From contig NZ_CP094528.1 in the NCBI RefSeq assembly GCF_022811705.1, positions 3,906,001 to 3,970,000 on the forward strand: a stretch of DNA of 64,000 bases, given 5' to 3'. The position numbers and the translations under genes were made by a program. Under the pieces are notes generated by a model. That model worked only from the letters and a program-made list of their open reading frames with translations, did no database searches and had not been told where the DNA came from. Shown here piece after piece: positions 15,438 through 24,007 of the stretch. This DNA is from Agromyces larvae (GTDB taxonomy: Bacteria > Actinomycetota > Actinomycetes > Actinomycetales > Microbacteriaceae). Position 1 is the first letter of the stretch. Each line of letters starts with the position of its first letter.

Positions 15438-15995
15438 ATGGCTCGCGACCTGCCGCCCCGGCACGGCGCGGTCGCGCGCGTGCTGCACTGGCTGACCGTC
15501 GCCGCCCTGCTCGCGCAGTACCTGGTCGGCTACGCGATGACCGGCGCCGAAGGCGTGCTCGAACCGTGGATCGAGGCCGCCTACGACGGCGACGAAGACC
15601 TGCTCCTGCCCGTGCACGTCGCGATCGGATGCAGCATCCTCGCGCTCACCGTCGTGCGATTCGCGTGGCGGCGCATCGTGACGCTGCCGCCGTGGCCGGC
15701 GACGGTCTCGCGGGCCGGTCGGCGATTCGCGTCGATCACCGAGCGCGCCCTGTACGCGCTGCTCGTCGTCACGCCCGCGAGCGGGCTCGCGCTCGTGCTG
15801 CTCTCGGGCGAGGACTGGGAGGTCGGCGACGACGTCGAATGGAGGTCACCGCTCGACGTCGTCGACGACGATCTGCTCGTCGGCGTGCATGTGACGTCGC
15901 AGATCCTGCTGCTCGTCGCGATCGCGCTGCACGTGGGATTCGTCCTCAAGCACCAGGTCGTCGATCGGGATCGGTTCGTACGCCGGATGGTGTGA
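15438..15995 (+). CDS. Cytochrome b561 family membrane protein
   Basis: A 185-residue four-helix membrane protein of the b561 type. Candidate haem-ligand His residues sit in RVLHWLTVAALL (helix 1), LLPVHVAIGC (helix 2) and VGVHVTSQILLLVAIALHVGFVLKH (helix 4). It would bind two b haems and move electrons between quinol and another carrier. The ATG at 15438 is 6 nt behind TACGCT (leaderless). Its last 50 bp overlap the converging CPBP protease gene, so antisense interference is possible. Confidence 0.85.
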   Translation: MARDLPPRHGAVARVLHWLTVAALLAQYLVGYAMTGAEGVLEPWIEAAYDGDEDLLLPVHVAIGCSILALTVVRFAWRRIVTLPPWPATVSRAGRRFASITERALYALLVVTPASGLALVLLSGEDWEVGDDVEWRSPLDVVDDDLLVGVHVTSQILLLVAIALHVGFVLKHQVVDRDRFVRRMV

Positions 15996-16875
15996 CGTCG
16001 ACGCCGCCGTCGGTTCGCGGCGGTTCGCCGTCGGCGGCCCGCCCCCGCGCGTCGCCGCGGATGAACACGAGCAGCACCACGGCGCCCACGGCGAGCAGCA
16101 GCGTCGCGGGCGCCGCGAGCGCGAGCATCGGGTTGTCGAGCACGCGCTCGGGCGCCTGGTCGATGCCTCCGCTGGCGAGCATCGTGATCGGGTCGGTCAG
16201 ACCGTGCAGCACCATCGGCCAGATCAGGCTGCCGGTCACGCGCATCGTGAGGTACATCAGGATGCCGAAGCAGAAGGTGTAGGCGATCGTGAGTCCGACG
16301 GTGGCGATCGGCTGGCCGCTGAACAGGTTGACGCTGTGCAGCAGCGCGAACACGAGCGATGAGAGCAGCGCCACCGGCCATTCCCGGTAGCCGCGGCGGC
16401 GCAGCAGGCCCACCACGAACCCGCGGGTCAGCAGTTCCTCGGAGAAGCCGATGAGCGCCCCGGCGACGAAGGTCAGCACGATGACGCCGCCCGAGTAGGC
16501 GCTGTAGTCGGTGCCCAGCACGCGGAGCACGATCGGGATGGCCACGAGCACCGGCGCGAACCACATCCACCAGCTCCCGCGCACGGGCTGCCGGGCGAAG
16601 AGCGGGCGGGGGAGCCATCCGATCGACCAGGCGAACGCGACCAGCAGGATCGAACCGGTCAGCACCCGCAGCACGAGGCCGGCGAACACGCTGCCGGGTG
16701 TCGCGAACAGGTTCTGCTCGTCGACGAGGGCCTCGGTGAACGGGGCGAACGCGAGCTGCAGCAGTTCGTACAGGGCGAGGTAGACGATGGCGAGTACGAT
16801 CGCCTTCCACCAGCCGCCGCGGTTCCAGAACGCCGCCCAACCGGTCGCGCGCGGCCGGGCCGCCGGGCCGGTCAT
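15946..16875 (-). CDS. CPBP-family intramembrane glutamic endopeptidase
   Basis: A 309-residue protein with about eight membrane segments and the CPBP (Abi/CAAX-like) active site: EELLTRGFVVGLLRRR (E-E-x3-R motif), then FALLHSVNLF and MVLHGLTDP supplying His ligands. It is probably a membrane protease acting on tails or signal peptides of other proteins. The ATG at 16875 overlaps the stop of a 24-codon leaderless reading frame, so translation probably depends on that upstream frame. The 3' end overlaps the cytochrome b561 gene by 50 bp. Confidence 0.85.
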   Translation of the reverse strand: MTGPAARPRATGWAAFWNRGGWWKAIVLAIVYLALYELLQLAFAPFTEALVDEQNLFATPGSVFAGLVLRVLTGSILLVAFAWSIGWLPRPLFARQPVRGSWWMWFAPVLVAIPIVLRVLGTDYSAYSGGVIVLTFVAGALIGFSEELLTRGFVVGLLRRRGYREWPVALLSSLVFALLHSVNLFSGQPIATVGLTIAYTFCFGILMYLTMRVTGSLIWPMVLHGLTDPITMLASGGIDQAPERVLDNPMLALAAPATLLLAVGAVVLLVFIRGDARGRAADGEPPRTDGGVDVTPSGVRTDPDRRPGA

Positions 16876-16946
16876 CGGTCGAGCCTCGCGGCTCGGTCGG
16901 CGACGCGACGGATGCGACGGATGTCAGGAACCGATGCCTGCGCCAT
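16872..16946 (-). CDS. Candidate 24-residue leaderless upstream ORF coupled to the CPBP protease gene
   Basis: The ATG at 16944-16946 lies exactly 6 nt behind TAGGCT on the minus strand, the standard leaderless geometry in this window. The frame encodes a 24-residue Arg-rich peptide (DIRRIRRVADRAARLDR at the C-terminus). Its TGA overlaps the protease ATG by 4 bp (ATGA). The promoter and overlap are seen directly; a regulatory (attenuator or coupling) role is inference. An alternative is that the protease begins further upstream from another transcript. Confidence 0.5.
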   Translation of the reverse strand: MAQASVPDIRRIRRVADRAARLDR

Positions 16947-17060
16947 GGCGGCAGCCTATCGACGGGAGCGTTTCGGGCGCCAGCGCGCGGAACCTCGAGC
17001 CCCGCGTCTCAGCCGCGCCCGCCGAGACCGGTCGAACCGTGGTCGGCGACGATGCGGAGT

Positions 17061-17414
17061 TCAGCTCCGCGGTGCGGGCCGGGGACGCCTCGACGACCCG
17101 GTCGACGGGGAGTCCACCGCGCGGGCCGGTTCGATGCGGCCGGGCAGGAAGGGCAGGGCGGGGGCTGCGTATTCGAGCGATGCCGGATGCTCCGCTGCGA
17201 GCGCGAACTCGGCGGCACCGAATCGCCAGACCCGGTTGAAGAGGTAGGCGCCGATCGTCACGGTCTCGTCGGCCGGAACCTGCCACGTGCCGACACCCCA
17301 TTGGGTCGGCTGGCCTCGCCCGTCGATCACGACCGTCGGCTTCACCCCCCAGTAGAGGGCGAACCAGGGTTTGCGCATCCGGAGTTCGATGCGACGCGTG
17401 GTCGGGCGGGTCAT
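17061..17414 (-). CDS. Conserved small hypothetical protein
   Basis: A 117-residue protein I do not recognise as a named family. Residues 8-70 look like a compact beta-rich domain (RIELRMRKPWFALYWGVKP, then QWGVGTWQVPADETVTIGAYLFNRVWRFG). The last ~25 residues are Pro/Arg/Ser-rich and probably disordered. The ATG at 17414 lies 6 nt behind TAGACT, supporting a real leaderless gene. It stands between the CPBP and NIPSNAP genes on the same strand, separated from the latter by a strong hairpin. Confidence 0.6.
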   Translation of the reverse strand: MTRPTTRRIELRMRKPWFALYWGVKPTVVIDGRGQPTQWGVGTWQVPADETVTIGAYLFNRVWRFGAAEFALAAEHPASLEYAAPALPFLPGRIEPARAVDSPSTGSSRRPRPAPRS

Positions 17415-17469
17415 CCGGCGAGTCTAGGCGGGTCGACCGAGTCGACCCGGTCGATCCGCTCTGAGCGCG

Positions 17470-17504
17470 CCCGCGGGCGCACGCATGGTCCGTGCGCCCG
17501 CGGG
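17470..17504 (-). terminator. Hairpin terminator after the quinone-reductase/NIPSNAP operon
   Basis: A 14-bp perfect stem, CCCGCGGGCGCACG (17470-17483) pairing with CGTGCGCCCGCGGG (17491-17504), loop of 7 nt. It follows the NIPSNAP stop by about 10 bp on the minus strand. There is no clear U-tract, as is common in high-GC actinobacteria. Confidence 0.7.
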
Positions 17505-17514
17505 GCGGGGTTCG

Positions 17515-17838
17515 TCAGCCGGCTTCGAGTGTCGGCGTCGCGGTCGTGATGACCGCGCGGTCGAGGGCCATCAGGTCGGCGACGACCGGTTTGACGGTCT
17601 CGATCCACTCGGGGTCCTGGTAGACCGCATCGTACGTGCGCTCGCGATGGGGCTCGTCCCGGAACGAGCGGATCCAGATGTACGCGTCCGGGTCGTTCCG
17701 GTCCAGGAGAGACGCGGTGACCTCCATGCCGCGGGCGCGGACGAACGGGATCACGACCCGGTCCATGTACGCGGCGAGTTCGGCCCGCTTGCCGGGGTTC
17801 GCGATGTAGCGGCGGATCTCGACGATCGTGCCGGTCAT
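17515..17838 (-). CDS. NIPSNAP-family protein
   Basis: A 107-residue ferredoxin-like (dimeric alpha/beta barrel) protein of the NIPSNAP family: VEIRRYIANPGKRAELAAYMDRVVIP, then YIWIRSFRDEPHRERTYDAVYQDPEW. The ATG at 17838 overlaps the stop of the quinone reductase (ATGA), so it is the second gene of a two-gene operon regulated by the divergent HxlR protein. The family has no settled enzymatic function; a role beside a quinone or enone reductase is suggested by context. Confidence 0.82.
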   Translation of the reverse strand: MTGTIVEIRRYIANPGKRAELAAYMDRVVIPFVRARGMEVTASLLDRNDPDAYIWIRSFRDEPHRERTYDAVYQDPEWIETVKPVVADLMALDRAVITTATPTLEAG

Positions 17839-18803
17839 GCCGCGACCTCGAGCACGATCTTGCCCTGCGTGCGTGCGGTCGCCCCCGCGTCGTGCGCGGC
17901 TGCAGCCTGCTCGAGGGGGAAGGTCTGCTGCACGACCACGCGGAGCCCGCCCGCGTCGATCAGATCGGCGATCGAGGCGAGGGCGGCGCGGTCGGGCTCG
18001 ACGAGGATGCCGGTCGTGCGGACACCGCGCGCAGCGGCGGCGGCCGCGACCTCCGGCCGAACACCCGACGGCACGCCGATGTGGATGCCGCCCGGCTTCA
18101 GGACCTGGATGGACCGCAGATCCGTGAGGTCCTGCTCGCCGACGAGGTCGAGGACGACGTCGACCTCGTCCACCGCCTCCTCGAACCGCACGGCTCGGTA
18201 GTCGACGAACTCGTCGGCGCCGAGCGAGTGGAGGAACTCCGCACGGCCGGCGCTGCCGGTGCCGATCACGTAGGCGCCGCGGGCCACCGCGATCTGCACG
18301 GCGAGGTGGCCGACTCCGCCGGCGGCGGCGTGGATGAGGACGCGCTGGCCGGGCTGCACATCGGCGGTGTCGACGAGCGCCTGCCACGCGGTGAGGGCGG
18401 CCAGCGGCACGGCTGCGGCCTCGACGTGTCCGATCGTCGTCGGCTTGCGGGCGAAATGGCGCGACGGCGCCGTCACGTACTCGGCGTACGCGTCGGCCGC
18501 GCGGGGAAACCACGGCATGCCGTAGACCTCGTCGCCCGGCACGACGGTCGTGACGCCGAAGCCCACCGCGTCGACCACGCCCGACACGTCCCAGCCGAGG
18601 CCGAAGGGCGGTGCGCCGAGGACGGCGGCCATGCCGCGGCCCTCTCGGGTCTTCCAGTCGACGGGATTCACCCCGGCGGCGTGCACGCGAACGCGGATCT
18701 CGGTCGGGAGCGACTCGGGCACGGGCACCTCGGTAAGCCGCAGCACCGAGGAGTCCCCGAACCGCTCCTGTCGAATCGCTCGCATGGTCGTGTGATCGGT
18801 CAT
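17835..18803 (-). CDS. NADPH:quinone reductase-like MDR oxidoreductase
   Basis: A 322-residue MDR protein without the structural Zn lobe. It has HAAGVNPVDWKTREGRG and GDEVYGMPWFPRAADAYAEY in the catalytic half and VLIHAAAGGVGHLAVQIAVARGA in the NADPH-binding half. It probably reduces quinones or alpha,beta-unsaturated carbonyls. It is divergent from an HxlR regulator, a very common pairing in which the regulator senses quinones, diamide or aldehydes. Confidence 0.85.
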   Translation of the reverse strand: MTDHTTMRAIRQERFGDSSVLRLTEVPVPESLPTEIRVRVHAAGVNPVDWKTREGRGMAAVLGAPPFGLGWDVSGVVDAVGFGVTTVVPGDEVYGMPWFPRAADAYAEYVTAPSRHFARKPTTIGHVEAAAVPLAALTAWQALVDTADVQPGQRVLIHAAAGGVGHLAVQIAVARGAYVIGTGSAGRAEFLHSLGADEFVDYRAVRFEEAVDEVDVVLDLVGEQDLTDLRSIQVLKPGGIHIGVPSGVRPEVAAAAAARGVRTTGILVEPDRAALASIADLIDAGGLRVVVQQTFPLEQAAAAHDAGATARTQGKIVLEVAA

Positions 18804-18862
18804 CGGTTCTCCTTCCGGACGGCGTCTCCGTCCGACACGAGGACCGTATGCTTCGGGAAGTG

Positions 18863-18898
18863 GTTACCCGCAAGGGCGCTCAGTTACCGAAAGATACC
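18863..18898. promoter_or_regulatory. Probable HxlR operator: three phased TACC half-sites
   Basis: Within the 145-bp divergent region, TTACC at 18864-18868, TTACC at 18884-18888 and ATACC at 18894-18898 are spaced 20 and 10 bp apart, on one helical face. This suits binding of a winged-helix dimer controlling both the quinone reductase and hxlR. Confidence 0.5.
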
Positions 18899-18948
18899 GA
18901 CCGGTCGTCGATCACGTGGCCGGTCGCCGAGCAGAGTCAGGAGAACCG

Positions 18949-19341
18949 TTGGAAGCGTGCCCGACCGGTCAGCACCACTCGCACAACGTCTACGAGGCGG
19001 AGTGCCCGTGTCGATCGCTGCTCGAACTCCTCGCGAACAAGTGGACGGCGCTCGCCATCGGCGCCCTCGAGGCGGGCCCGATGCGGTTCGGCGCCCTCAA
19101 GAACCTGCTCTCCGGCGTGAGTCCGAAGATGCTCGCGCAGACCCTGCGGCGGCTCGAGGACTCCGACCTCGTGACCCGAACCGTGTACCCGGCGGTGCCC
19201 GCCCACGTCGAGTACGAGCTCACCGACCTCGGCCGTAGCGTGGCGGAGCCGCTGCGCGGCCTTCGCGTCTGGGTCGAGCGGCACCTCGACGACGTCATCG
19301 GCTTCGATCGCGCACGGGACCTCTCGCTGCTCGAGGAGTGA
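18949..19341 (+). CDS. HxlR-family winged-helix transcriptional regulator
   Basis: A 130-residue HxlR/MarR-like repressor. The family core is plain: ECPCRSLLELLANKWTALAIGAL (conserved Cys and KW), RFGALKNLLSGVSPKMLAQTLRRLEDSDLV, then YELTDLGRS. The first Cys pair could sense electrophiles or oxidants. I start it at TTG 18949 because TCAGGAGA lies 8 nt before it and the first residues then match family starts; GTG 18916 is the longer alternative. It probably represses the divergent reductase-NIPSNAP operon. Confidence 0.82.
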   Translation: MEACPTGQHHSHNVYEAECPCRSLLELLANKWTALAIGALEAGPMRFGALKNLLSGVSPKMLAQTLRRLEDSDLVTRTVYPAVPAHVEYELTDLGRSVAEPLRGLRVWVERHLDDVIGFDRARDLSLLEE

Positions 19342-19462
19342 GCGTCGCCGACTCCTCCTCCCCAGGTGGGGTGGGTGAGCCAGGTTTCCACAGGGAAAGT
19401 CGCTGATCAGCCAGTGAAAGACGGCCGCGATCGATGTCGGTGGGTGCTGGTTGGATCGAAGC

Positions 19463-20785
19463 ATGACCCGGGATGGACGTGCGATCGAGGTCGCGGATGC
19501 GACCTCGCTGCGGCCGTCATCGGTCGGGGCGTCGCTCGAGGCCGAACTGGCGGCCGACCTCGACGCGATCGCGGCACTCGAGCGCGACATCCGCATCGCC
19601 CAGGCCGAGCAGTTGCGGTTCGTGGCCAGCGCTCGCGAGCGGGCCGAGCTGCTCGAGGGCGTGCACGACGGCAGCACGTCGAGCGACCGCGAGCTCGCGA
19701 CCCGCGCGTTCATCGCCGAGCTCGCGACGACGCTCGTCGTGCACGAGGTACGTGCGTCCGAGATGGTCGGCGACGCCGCCCGGTTGGCCGAACTGCCGGT
19801 CGCGGCCGCGGCGTTCGCCGCGGGCGGCCTCGGGCTCGCGCAGGTGCACACGATCATGGAGGTGACCGCGGGCGCGTCGCCCGAGATCGTCCGGCGGCTC
19901 GAGCGCGCGGCGGTCGAGCGGGCGCCACGGCAGACGAACGCCGCCCTGCGGCGAAGCCTCCGCCGCCTGCGCGAGCGGCTCGAACCCGTTCCGCTCGCCG
20001 AGCGACGCGCGGCCGCCGAGCGCGAGCGCCGGGTGTGCGTCGACCCCGCGCCCGACGGCATGGCGTGGTTCAGCGTGCTGCTCACCGCCGAGCGGGCGTT
20101 CGCGGTGAAAGCGCGGCTCGACGCGGTCATCGCGCGGGCCGAGAGCGAAGCATCCGAGGCATCCGCGCCCGATCCGCGCACCCGCGACCAGCGGCGCGCC
20201 GATCTCGCGGCCGACCTGCTGCTGGCCGGCACCCTGTCGGGCGGCGAGTCCGCCGCGCTCACCGCGACCGGCGCGGTGACGCCGCGCATCCTCGTCACCG
20301 TGCCGGTGCTGTCGCTGCTCGGCATCGGCGACGAGCCGGCCGAGCTCGACGGGTACGGCCCCATCGACGCCGAGACGGCGCGGCGGCTCGCGGCGCACGC
20401 GCCGAGCTTCCAGCGCATCCTCACCCACCCCGAAACCGGGGCGTTCCTCTCCTACGGGCGCACGACGTACCGGGTGCCCGTCGACCTCGCGGGCTACGTG
20501 CAGGTGCGTGACGGCGGGTGCCGGTTCCCGGGGTGCGGGCGGCGGGCCCGCGAGAGCGACATCGACCACACCCGCGACTGGGCGCACGGCGGCGAGACCT
20601 CGCACGCGAACCTCGCCTGCCTGTGCCGCAAGCACCACCGACTGAAGCACCGATCCCGGTGGCGGATGACGCAGGAGCCAGGCGGCGTCATCCGTTGGAC
20701 CTCACCGGCCGGCCATGTCCTCCGCACCCACCCGCAGCGTCCGTTCATGCCGGTGCGCGCCGACGAACAGGCCGTCGCGGCCTGA
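19463..20785 (+). CDS. DUF222-HNH endonuclease signature protein (13E12-repeat-like family)
   Basis: A 440-residue protein with a helical DUF222 region (residues ~20-330) and a C-terminal HNH motif: [21 protein letters not shown], then [21 protein letters not shown]. Two CxxC-like pairs probably bind structural Zn and the DH/N/H residues form the nuclease site. The family is widely multiplied in actinobacterial chromosomes without a known role; it is not part of an intron or an IS here. ATG 19463 is 6 nt behind TTGGAT. Adjacent genes give no functional clue. Confidence 0.85.
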   Translation: MTRDGRAIEVADATSLRPSSVGASLEAELAADLDAIAALERDIRIAQAEQLRFVASARERAELLEGVHDGSTSSDRELATRAFIAELATTLVVHEVRASEMVGDAARLAELPVAAAAFAAGGLGLAQVHTIMEVTAGASPEIVRRLERAAVERAPRQTNAALRRSLRRLRERLEPVPLAERRAAAERERRVCVDPAPDGMAWFSVLLTAERAFAVKARLDAVIARAESEASEASAPDPRTRDQRRADLAADLLLAGTLSGGESAALTATGAVTPRILVTVPVLSLLGIGDEPAELDGYGPIDAETARRLAAHAPSFQRILTHPETGAFLSYGRTTYRVPVDLAGYVQVRDGGCRFPGCGRRARESDIDHTRDWAHGGETSHANLACLCRKHHRLKHRSRWRMTQEPGGVIRWTSPAGHVLRTHPQRPFMPVRADEQAVAA

Positions 20786-20861
20786 CCGGGTTCGTGGGCC
20801 GCGCGCTTCGCTGCTGGCGGACACCGGTCGCGACCTCCTGCGCAGCCACGAGGATGGTGGC

Positions 20862-21212
20862 ATGGTCGAGATCTCGGACGACGACTTCGATCGCATGGTC
20901 GGCGAGGAGTACGACGCGCTGCCGCCCGACATGGTGCGCGGACTCGAGAACGTCGCCATCCTCATCGCGAACCAGCCGCTGGGGGAGCGGCCGCGCCTCT
21001 TCGGCCTGTACAGCGGGCGCCCGCTGAAGACCCGCGGCGTCTACGGCTACGGCGAACTCCCCGACCGCATCACGCTGTTCAAGAACAACCTGCAGGCCCA
21101 CAGCGCCGACCTCGACGACCTGCGCTCACGGGTGCGGGTCACGCTCGTGCACGAGATCGGGCACTACTTCGGGCTGGATGACACGCGGCTGCGAGAACTC
21201 GGTTGGGCCTAG
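20862..21212 (+). CDS. Metallopeptidase of the minimal zincin family (PF06262-like)
   Basis: A 116-residue protein with the family's late HExxH site: VTLVHEIGHYFGLDD, where His-Glu-x2-His and the downstream Asp bind zinc. The N-terminal EISDDDFDRMVGEEYDALPPDM and the middle LFGLYSGRPLKTRGVYG match the short zincin family. Substrate unknown. ATG 20862 is 6 nt behind GAGGAT; longer frames enter the HNH gene. Confidence 0.85.
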   Translation: MVEISDDDFDRMVGEEYDALPPDMVRGLENVAILIANQPLGERPRLFGLYSGRPLKTRGVYGYGELPDRITLFKNNLQAHSADLDDLRSRVRVTLVHEIGHYFGLDDTRLRELGWA

Positions 21213-21263
21213 CTCCGCCGACGAGGGACTTCACGAGGTCGCTCGCTGATCGTGTCGAGGGCC

Positions 21264-22214
21264 TCATCTTTCTGATCGGTTGAGAACGGCACGGCCCGCT
21301 GTCGGAGGTTCGGCGACCATGACGGATGCTGCGGGGCGCGCGCGCCGACGCACCTGCGCGTTCGCGATGAACACACCCGCGACGAGCACGAGCCCGCCGA
21401 CGGTCTCCCACAGGTTCGGGATCTGGCCGAGCAGCAGCGCCGCCGACGCCATCGCCACGACCGGCGCGAGCAGCACCCACGGCACCACCGATGCCGAGCG
21501 GTTGCGGGCGAGCAGCCCGTTGAAGATCGCGTAGCCGACGAGGGTGCACAGGCCCGCGGTGTACAGCGTCGAGACGATCGGCCGCCAGCCGAACGCCGCG
21601 ATGCCGGCGGCGATGGCGTCGGGGCCCTCGATGATCGCCGAGAGGCCGAGCGCCGGCAGCGGCACGACGAGCGACGACCAGACCGTCAGCGAGAGCGCGC
21701 CGAGGCGCTTCGCGGGTGCGACCGGGCCGGCGTTCCGCGAGATCACGTTGCCGATCGCCCACGACAGCGCGGCGAGCAGGCTCAGCACGACCGCGAGGGC
21801 CGGCGCGTCGCCGCCGCGACCGAGGGCGACGACGCCGAGCCCGACGGTGCCGACCAGCACGCCGATGGTCTGCAGCCGGCTCGGCCGCTCGCGCAGCGCG
21901 AGTGCGGCGACCAGGATCGTCAGCACGACCTGCGCCTGCAGCAGCAGCGCCGCGATGCCGGGCTGCAACCCCAGCGCGATCGAGGTGTAGAGCAGGCCGA
22001 ACTGGCCGAGGCACATGAACAGGCCGACGCCCACGACGGTCTTCCAGCTCGCGAGGGGGCGCGGCACGACCAGGGCGGCGAGGGCGACGACGGCGAAACG
22101 CACGGCCACGAAGAACAGCGGCGGGATGCCGGTCATCCCCCAGTCGATGACGACGAAGTTGAAGCCCCACATCGTCGCCACCAGGGCGGCCAGCAGCATG
22201 TCGCGTCTCGTCAT
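21264..22214 (-). CDS. EamA/DMT-family transporter
   Basis: A 316-residue membrane protein with ten predicted helices in two EamA halves: LLAALVATMWGFNFVVIDWGM at the N-terminus and SLLAALSWAIGNVISRNAG opening the second repeat. It resembles RhtA/YdeD-type exporters of amino acids or metabolites. It is divergent from a LysR regulator across 72 bp, which is the typical layout for a LysR-controlled exporter. The C-terminal tail (last ~30 residues) is basic and soluble. Confidence 0.85.
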   Translation of the reverse strand: MTRRDMLLAALVATMWGFNFVVIDWGMTGIPPLFFVAVRFAVVALAALVVPRPLASWKTVVGVGLFMCLGQFGLLYTSIALGLQPGIAALLLQAQVVLTILVAALALRERPSRLQTIGVLVGTVGLGVVALGRGGDAPALAVVLSLLAALSWAIGNVISRNAGPVAPAKRLGALSLTVWSSLVVPLPALGLSAIIEGPDAIAAGIAAFGWRPIVSTLYTAGLCTLVGYAIFNGLLARNRSASVVPWVLLAPVVAMASAALLLGQIPNLWETVGGLVLVAGVFIANAQVRRRARPAASVMVAEPPTAGRAVLNRSER

Positions 22215-22286
22215 GGTCTCACTTCACCGCGAAGCATCCGGAAATACCAGCGACCATTTCTGTATCTGAATCGGTAGCATCACTAC

Positions 22287-23222
22287 ATGATCGATCTCGA
22301 AGCCGTGGTCGCGCTGCGGGCGGTGGCCACGAACGGAAGCGTCGCGGCCGCGGCCGACGCGCTCGGCTTCACCCCGTCGGCGGTCTCGCAGCAGATCAAG
22401 CGGCTCGAGCGCGGCACCCGCGTCGCGCTGCTCGAGCGCGCCGGTCGCGGAGTGGTGCTGACGGATGCCGGGCGGCACCTGGTGACGTCATCGGCGACGG
22501 TGCTCGCCGACCTGGAACGCATCGAGGCCGACCTGCACCTGACCGGCAGCGCCGGCGCCGCTGACACCGGCCGTCGGATCACCGGCGAGGTGCGCATCGG
22601 CGCGTTCTCGACGGCGGTGCGAGGCATCCTGATCGATGTGCTGCCGCGCCTGCGCGCGGAGCATCCCGAGCTGCGGGTGCCGCTGCGCGAGAGCGAGCCG
22701 TGGGAGACGATCGCGCTCGTCGCATCGGGGCAGCGCGACCTCGGCATCGTGCATCGCTGGGGAGGCGTTGCGCTCGCCATGCCCGACCACCTCGTCGAGA
22801 CGCCCCTGTTCACGGATGTCGCGGACGTCGTGCTGCGCCGCGACCACGCCCTGGCCGGCCGAACCGAGCTGTCGCCGGCCGACCTCGCCGACGAGGAGTG
22901 GATCGCGACCTTCGACTCGACGATCTGCCGGCAGTGGCTGCGTCGACTCTTCGACGGCGTCTCGAACGCCCCGCGCATCGTGCACGAGTCGATGGAGTTC
23001 GAGAACCACCTCGAGCTCGTGCGGGCCGGCCTCGGGGTGGCGCTGGTGCCGCGGATGGGGCGGCCACCGCTGCATGACGACCTCGTGGCCATCCCGACGG
23101 TGCGGCCCGTGTCGACGCGGGATGTGTCGGCAGTGCACCGACGGAGTCAAGCAGGGGCGCCGGCATTGCAGGCGGTGCTGGATGCGATTCGTGCCGTGGC
23201 GGTGGGTCGCGCCGTGGGTTGA
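22287..23222 (+). CDS. LysR-family transcriptional regulator
   Basis: A 311-residue LTTR. The N-terminal wHTH is typical: LEAVVALRAVATNGSVAAAADALGFTPSAVSQQIKRLE. The C-terminal effector domain runs from about residue 100 (RIGAFSTAVRGILIDVLPRL) to ~290. ATG 22287 is 6 nt behind TAGCAT (leaderless). It probably controls the divergent EamA exporter. Part of its effector-domain sequence (NAPRIVHES, FENHLEL) recurs as a 62-bp remnant at 25320-25381. Confidence 0.88.
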   Translation: MIDLEAVVALRAVATNGSVAAAADALGFTPSAVSQQIKRLERGTRVALLERAGRGVVLTDAGRHLVTSSATVLADLERIEADLHLTGSAGAADTGRRITGEVRIGAFSTAVRGILIDVLPRLRAEHPELRVPLRESEPWETIALVASGQRDLGIVHRWGGVALAMPDHLVETPLFTDVADVVLRRDHALAGRTELSPADLADEEWIATFDSTICRQWLRRLFDGVSNAPRIVHESMEFENHLELVRAGLGVALVPRMGRPPLHDDLVAIPTVRPVSTRDVSAVHRRSQAGAPALQAVLDAIRAVAVGRAVG

Positions 23223-23323
23223 GGCACGGGCGCGGACTCGGGCGCGCCGCGATCACCTACCGCGCGGCCGTCGCGATCAGCGCGATACTCACCTGGCTGC
23301 GCCACCTGGGAAACACGCTCGAG

Positions 23324-23885
23324 TCAACTCGGCCGGTCGGTTGTTTCGTGGGGCGTGGGCGGTGAATCGGGTCGGCTGCGAAATGCGCGCGTGGCAAGGG
23401 ATGTCAGCCGTGCGGTGATGGCGTAGTCCTTCCTCACGACCTGGACGAGCTTGTCGAAGACGACGAGGAGGAGGAGGCTGCCCTCGATGGAGCCGAGGTA
23501 CGTCGAGGGGTTGAAGCTGAACGCAGTAGGCTCCAACGCCGAGATGCGCGAGAGCACCAGTGCAACGAGGTAGAACAGGTACAGGGCCGGCTTCGTCGAC
23601 ATCAGCCCGAAGACGATCAGGAATCCGAGGCGGATCTTTCCCCACCGGCTCCGGCCGGAACGTTCGATCGACGTTCGGGTGTAGGCCCTTGCGGTCAAGA
23701 TCTGTTCGAGCAGAAGGACCAAGGCGATCACGCCGATGTTCCACAGATACGTCCTGCAGTGGGTCGCGATCGGCGACGACGTAGTAGATCCATACCGTGA
23801 CGCCGTAGAAGACGAACGCGAACAACAAGAGTTCTGCCGCGTAGTAGATCGCCATACCCGGCTTCACTCGGATGCGTTTCGGCAC
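23324..23885 (-). pseudogene. Frameshifted small integral-membrane protein
   Basis: Two reading frames carry the halves of one membrane protein. The N-terminal frame (from ATG 23885) reads MPKRIRVKPGMAIYYAAELL and a first long hydrophobic segment, then becomes Arg-rich nonsense after position ~23757. The other frame continues from there with TYLWNIGVIALVLLLEQ, several more hydrophobic segments and a basic tail to 23324. A single 1-nt change near 23757 (or a sequencing error) would restore a ~185-residue, four- to five-helix protein. I do not recognise the family. Confidence 0.6.
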
Positions 23886-24007
23886 GCCATGACGCTACAC
23901 CCGCCCTCCCGCGGGGTCTGCGAACGACCCCCGATCTTCCAGACTCACCCTCCATCCCGCGGCACGGCCCCTCGGTCTCCTAGGCTGGCGAGAGCGCAGG
24001 TCGATCG

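Noticed and set aside
19463..20785. HNH gene as a homing endonuclease or mobile element
   Set aside because: It has the DUF222 architecture, no flanking repeats, intron or transposase signature.
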